Of a DNA stretch of 64,000 nt, positions 62,202 to 64,000 are shown piece after piece. Source of the stretch: Pseudomonas sp. PDNC002 (lineage in GTDB: Bacteria > Pseudomonadota > Gammaproteobacteria > Pseudomonadales > Pseudomonadaceae); assembly GCF_016919445.1 (NCBI RefSeq), contig NZ_CP070356.1:4467502-4531501 (forward strand). The letters are read 5' to 3'. The position numbers were made by a program, and so were the translations under genes. Positions within the stretch are counted from its first letter, which is position 1. Each line of letters opens with the position of its first letter. Below the pieces are notes generated by a model that worked only from the letters and a program-made list of their open reading frames with translations, did no database searches and was not told the DNA's origin.

Positions 62202-64000
62202 TCAGAAACTGACGCCCAGGCTGACGGCAAGGAAGTCGCGGTCGGTGTTGACGTTGTAATCACCGCCGAAGTAGTCGGTGTAACTGATGCTCGCGGTGTA
62301 GCGGCTCAGGTACTCGGCATCGACGCCGACGCTCACCGACTTGTCGCCCTCGTTGAAGGTCGGGCCGTAGCCCTCCACGTCGTGGGAGAACGCCAGGTTC
62401 GGGCGCAGCGAGATGCCGCCGATGAGGTCGTTGTACTCAAGGCCCGCGCGCAGGCGATAACCCCAGGAGTTCTGGGTGTAGAAGCCTTTGTCGTTGCACT
62501 GCCCAGGGTTGGCGGTGTTCACCACCTTCTCGCACAGCGCGTTACCCGACAGGCCCAGCAGCGAAGAGCTACCGGCGCTGGCCAGCTCACCGTTGCCATA
62601 CACGCTGCTGCGGCCGAAGCGCAGGTCGGAGCCATCGGTGGAACCCAGGTCGTCGATATGGCCAAAGCCGATTTCGCCCACCAAGGTCAGGCGTTCGGCG
62701 CCGATCACCGGGATCTGGTCGAAGGTGTTGGTGAAGGTCATCTGTGCCTGGGTGTAGGGCAGGCGCTTATAGCCCTGGATCAACGAGCCGTAGCTCGAAT
62801 CCGCCCAGCCGCTGGCGAAGATCGGCAAGCCGGCGTTGACCATCGTATTGGTGGACGCCGAGCCGAGGGTGGCAGCGCCCGAGACGTCGCTGGAGTTGAT
62901 GCCCATCGGCATGTTCGGCCGGTAGCTGATCTCGCCCTGCACCGCGGTGCTGCCCCAGGTGGTGTTGAAGCCCAGGCCGTAGAGGCGAATGTCTTCCGGA
63001 TAATCCAGGTACCAACTGGCGGTGCTGCGCCCGCCCTGCCCGATCAGGCCGCCCACCGGGTCGGCCAGCGCGCCCTTGCCCACCACCCAGTTACTGGTCG
63101 GGGTGCGGCTGTGGTAGTTCATCGCGTAGGCCGAGAACTCGGTGTCGTTGACCATCCAGCGCAACGCCACGCCGAACTGGCCGCCGTCGCGGGCGTCATG
63201 GTCGCGGGTGCGCGGCACGTAGCCGTAGCCGCCCTTGATGCCGGTGCCGTCGATGTCGCGGTCGAAGTCGCTGCCGTTCACCGCCATGTTGATGTCGCAG
63301 CCCTTGGCCGCCACGTCGCTACCGAAGAAGATGCCGCAGTTGTCCGGCACGGTCTTCTCCCATTCGAGCTGGTAGAAGGCTTCCATGGACAGGGTGTCGG
63401 TCAGCCCCTGGTTGAAATACAGCATGCTCACCGGGATCAGCGCTTCCTTCACCTCGGAGCCCGGACGGCGCAGCGCGGCGACGTCCACCGGGTTGATCGA
63501 GTTGATACCGTTCTGGATGAAGGTACTCTCGCCCCAGCTCACCACCTGGCGACCCAGGCGGACTGTGCCGGGCAGATCGCGGAAGTCGTAGTTGTGGTAG
63601 ATGAAGGCATCGAGCAGCTCGGCGCCGGACGAGCGCGCCGCCATGTCGCGGCCGTTGTCGTCGATGTCGTAGAGTGGGCGGTGCTCGTTCTTCAGCTCGA
63701 AGTCGTACCAGTACTTGCCACGCAGGAACAGGCCGCTGTCGCCGTACTTCAGCTCCAGGTCGTGCAGGCCCTTGAAGATCTTGGAGAAAGTCTCGCCCTT
63801 CTTGAAGTTCAGGCGGCCATCGTCGGAGGTCTGGCTGGATGCCGTTCCGCCGTTGCGGGTGCCGATGAATTTCTTGTCCGGGCTGTCCATCGCCCAGCTC
63901 GCGCCGATGGACAGGGTCGAGTCGAAGCGACCCTCGATTTCCCCCACGTTGAAGCTCACTGCCTGAGCCGAAGATGCCCCGCCAAGGGCCATGCTGGTCG
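62202..64000 (-). CDS. DUF1302 outer-membrane protein, second copy (5' end outside window)
   Basis: At least 596 residues. The frame is open to the window edge and the visible start lies inside the signal-peptide region (SSAQAVSF), so the true ATG is beyond 64000. It shares long blocks with the first copy (GLHDLELKYGDSGLFLRGKYWYDFEL; VVSWGESTFIQNGINSINPVDVAALRRPGSE) and the C-terminal Phe (FLAVSLGVSF). The loop sequences differ, which would change substrate or surface properties. It leads the unit with the second DUF1329 gene. Confidence 0.9.
   Translation of the reverse strand, partial: TSMALGGASSAQAVSFNVGEIEGRFDSTLSIGASWAMDSPDKKFIGTRNGGTASSQTSDDGRLNFKKGETFSKIFKGLHDLELKYGDSGLFLRGKYWYDFELKNEHRPLYDIDDNGRDMAARSSGAELLDAFIYHNYDFRDLPGTVRLGRQVVSWGESTFIQNGINSINPVDVAALRRPGSEVKEALIPVSMLYFNQGLTDTLSMEAFYQLEWEKTVPDNCGIFFGSDVAAKGCDINMAVNGSDFDRDIDGTGIKGGYGYVPRTRDHDARDGGQFGVALRWMVNDTEFSAYAMNYHSRTPTSNWVVGKGALADPVGGLIGQGGRSTASWYLDYPEDIRLYGLGFNTTWGSTAVQGEISYRPNMPMGINSSDVSGAATLGSASTNTMVNAGLPIFASGWADSSYGSLIQGYKRLPYTQAQMTFTNTFDQIPVIGAERLTLVGEIGFGHIDDLGSTDGSDLRFGRSSVYGNGELASAGSSSLLGLSGNALCEKVVNTANPGQCNDKGFYTQNSWGYRLRAGLEYNDLIGGISLRPNLAFSHDVEGYGPTFNEGDKSVSVGVDAEYLSRYTASISYTDYFGGDYNVNTDRDFLAVSLGVSF

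Overview
The window is about 65% G+C with dense, short-spaced operons, Pseudomonas-type REP palindromes (GTAGGAGCGGACC... and GTAGGAGCGAGCTTGCTCGC forms), AAnAAnAA (Crc/Hfq-like) leader motifs and DUF1302/DUF1329 pairs. Together these point to a chromosomal segment of a Pseudomonas of the aeruginosa/nitroreducens/citronellolis type. No rRNA, tRNA, insertion sequence, phage gene or CRISPR array was seen.

Layout. 1-4.1 kb: the 3' part of a P-type cation ATPase converging on a malate:quinone oxidoreductase, with a shared terminator. 4.1-4.6 kb: two tandem 242-bp units, each carrying a REPIN. 4.7-11.6 kb: a nitrogen-scavenging operon behind a probable sigma-54 promoter (GntR/FCD regulator, amino-acid ABC transporter, a polyamine-type binding protein, gamma-glutamyltransferase, aldo/keto reductase). 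12-14.6 kb: an MFS exporter, an orphan ABC ATPase and a small membrane protein. 14.6-53.8 kb: a large catabolic block. 54-60.2 kb: small hypothetical genes, a GNAT acetyltransferase, an M14-like peptidase, and an M20 amidohydrolase/MFS/LysR group. 60.3-60.7 kb: REP and 109-bp tandem repeats. 60.8-64 kb: a second DUF1329/DUF1302 pair, cut by the window edge.

The catabolic block has four main parts. (i) A minus-strand operon runs aldehyde dehydrogenase, Zn alcohol dehydrogenase and a PimC/PimD-like acyl-CoA dehydrogenase pair. (ii) A MalT/AlkS-size LuxR regulator and a DUF1302-DUF1329 envelope pair follow. (iii) A 12-gene minus-strand operon encodes an alpha-methylacyl-CoA racemase, a thiolase, a DUF35 protein with an SCP-x-like thiolase, two SDRs, a crotonase, two acyl-CoA dehydrogenases, two acyl-CoA ligases and a thioesterase. 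(iv) On the plus strand, a second LuxR/MalT regulator diverges from the racemase, followed by a crotonase and then an operon of acyl-CoA dehydrogenase, SCP-x-type thiolase, paired MaoC hydratases, SDR, alkylsulfatase, WS/DGAT, patatin and a long acyl-CoA dehydrogenase.

The racemase, MFE-2-like SDR, MaoC hydratases and SCP-x thiolases form the same enzyme set as peroxisomal branched-chain and bile-acid side-chain beta-oxidation, and as mycobacterial sterol side-chain oxidation. My inference is that the block degrades a hydrophobic alpha-methyl-branched (isoprenoid or sterol-like) alcohol or its sulfate ester; no ring-cleavage gene is present here. A 17-bp palindrome (CCACCCAN5GGTGG-like) lies about 100-130 bp upstream of nearly every transcription unit of the block. 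It is the best candidate operator for the two LuxR-type regulators. AAnAAnAA motifs at seven starts suggest Crc/Hfq catabolite repression on top of that.
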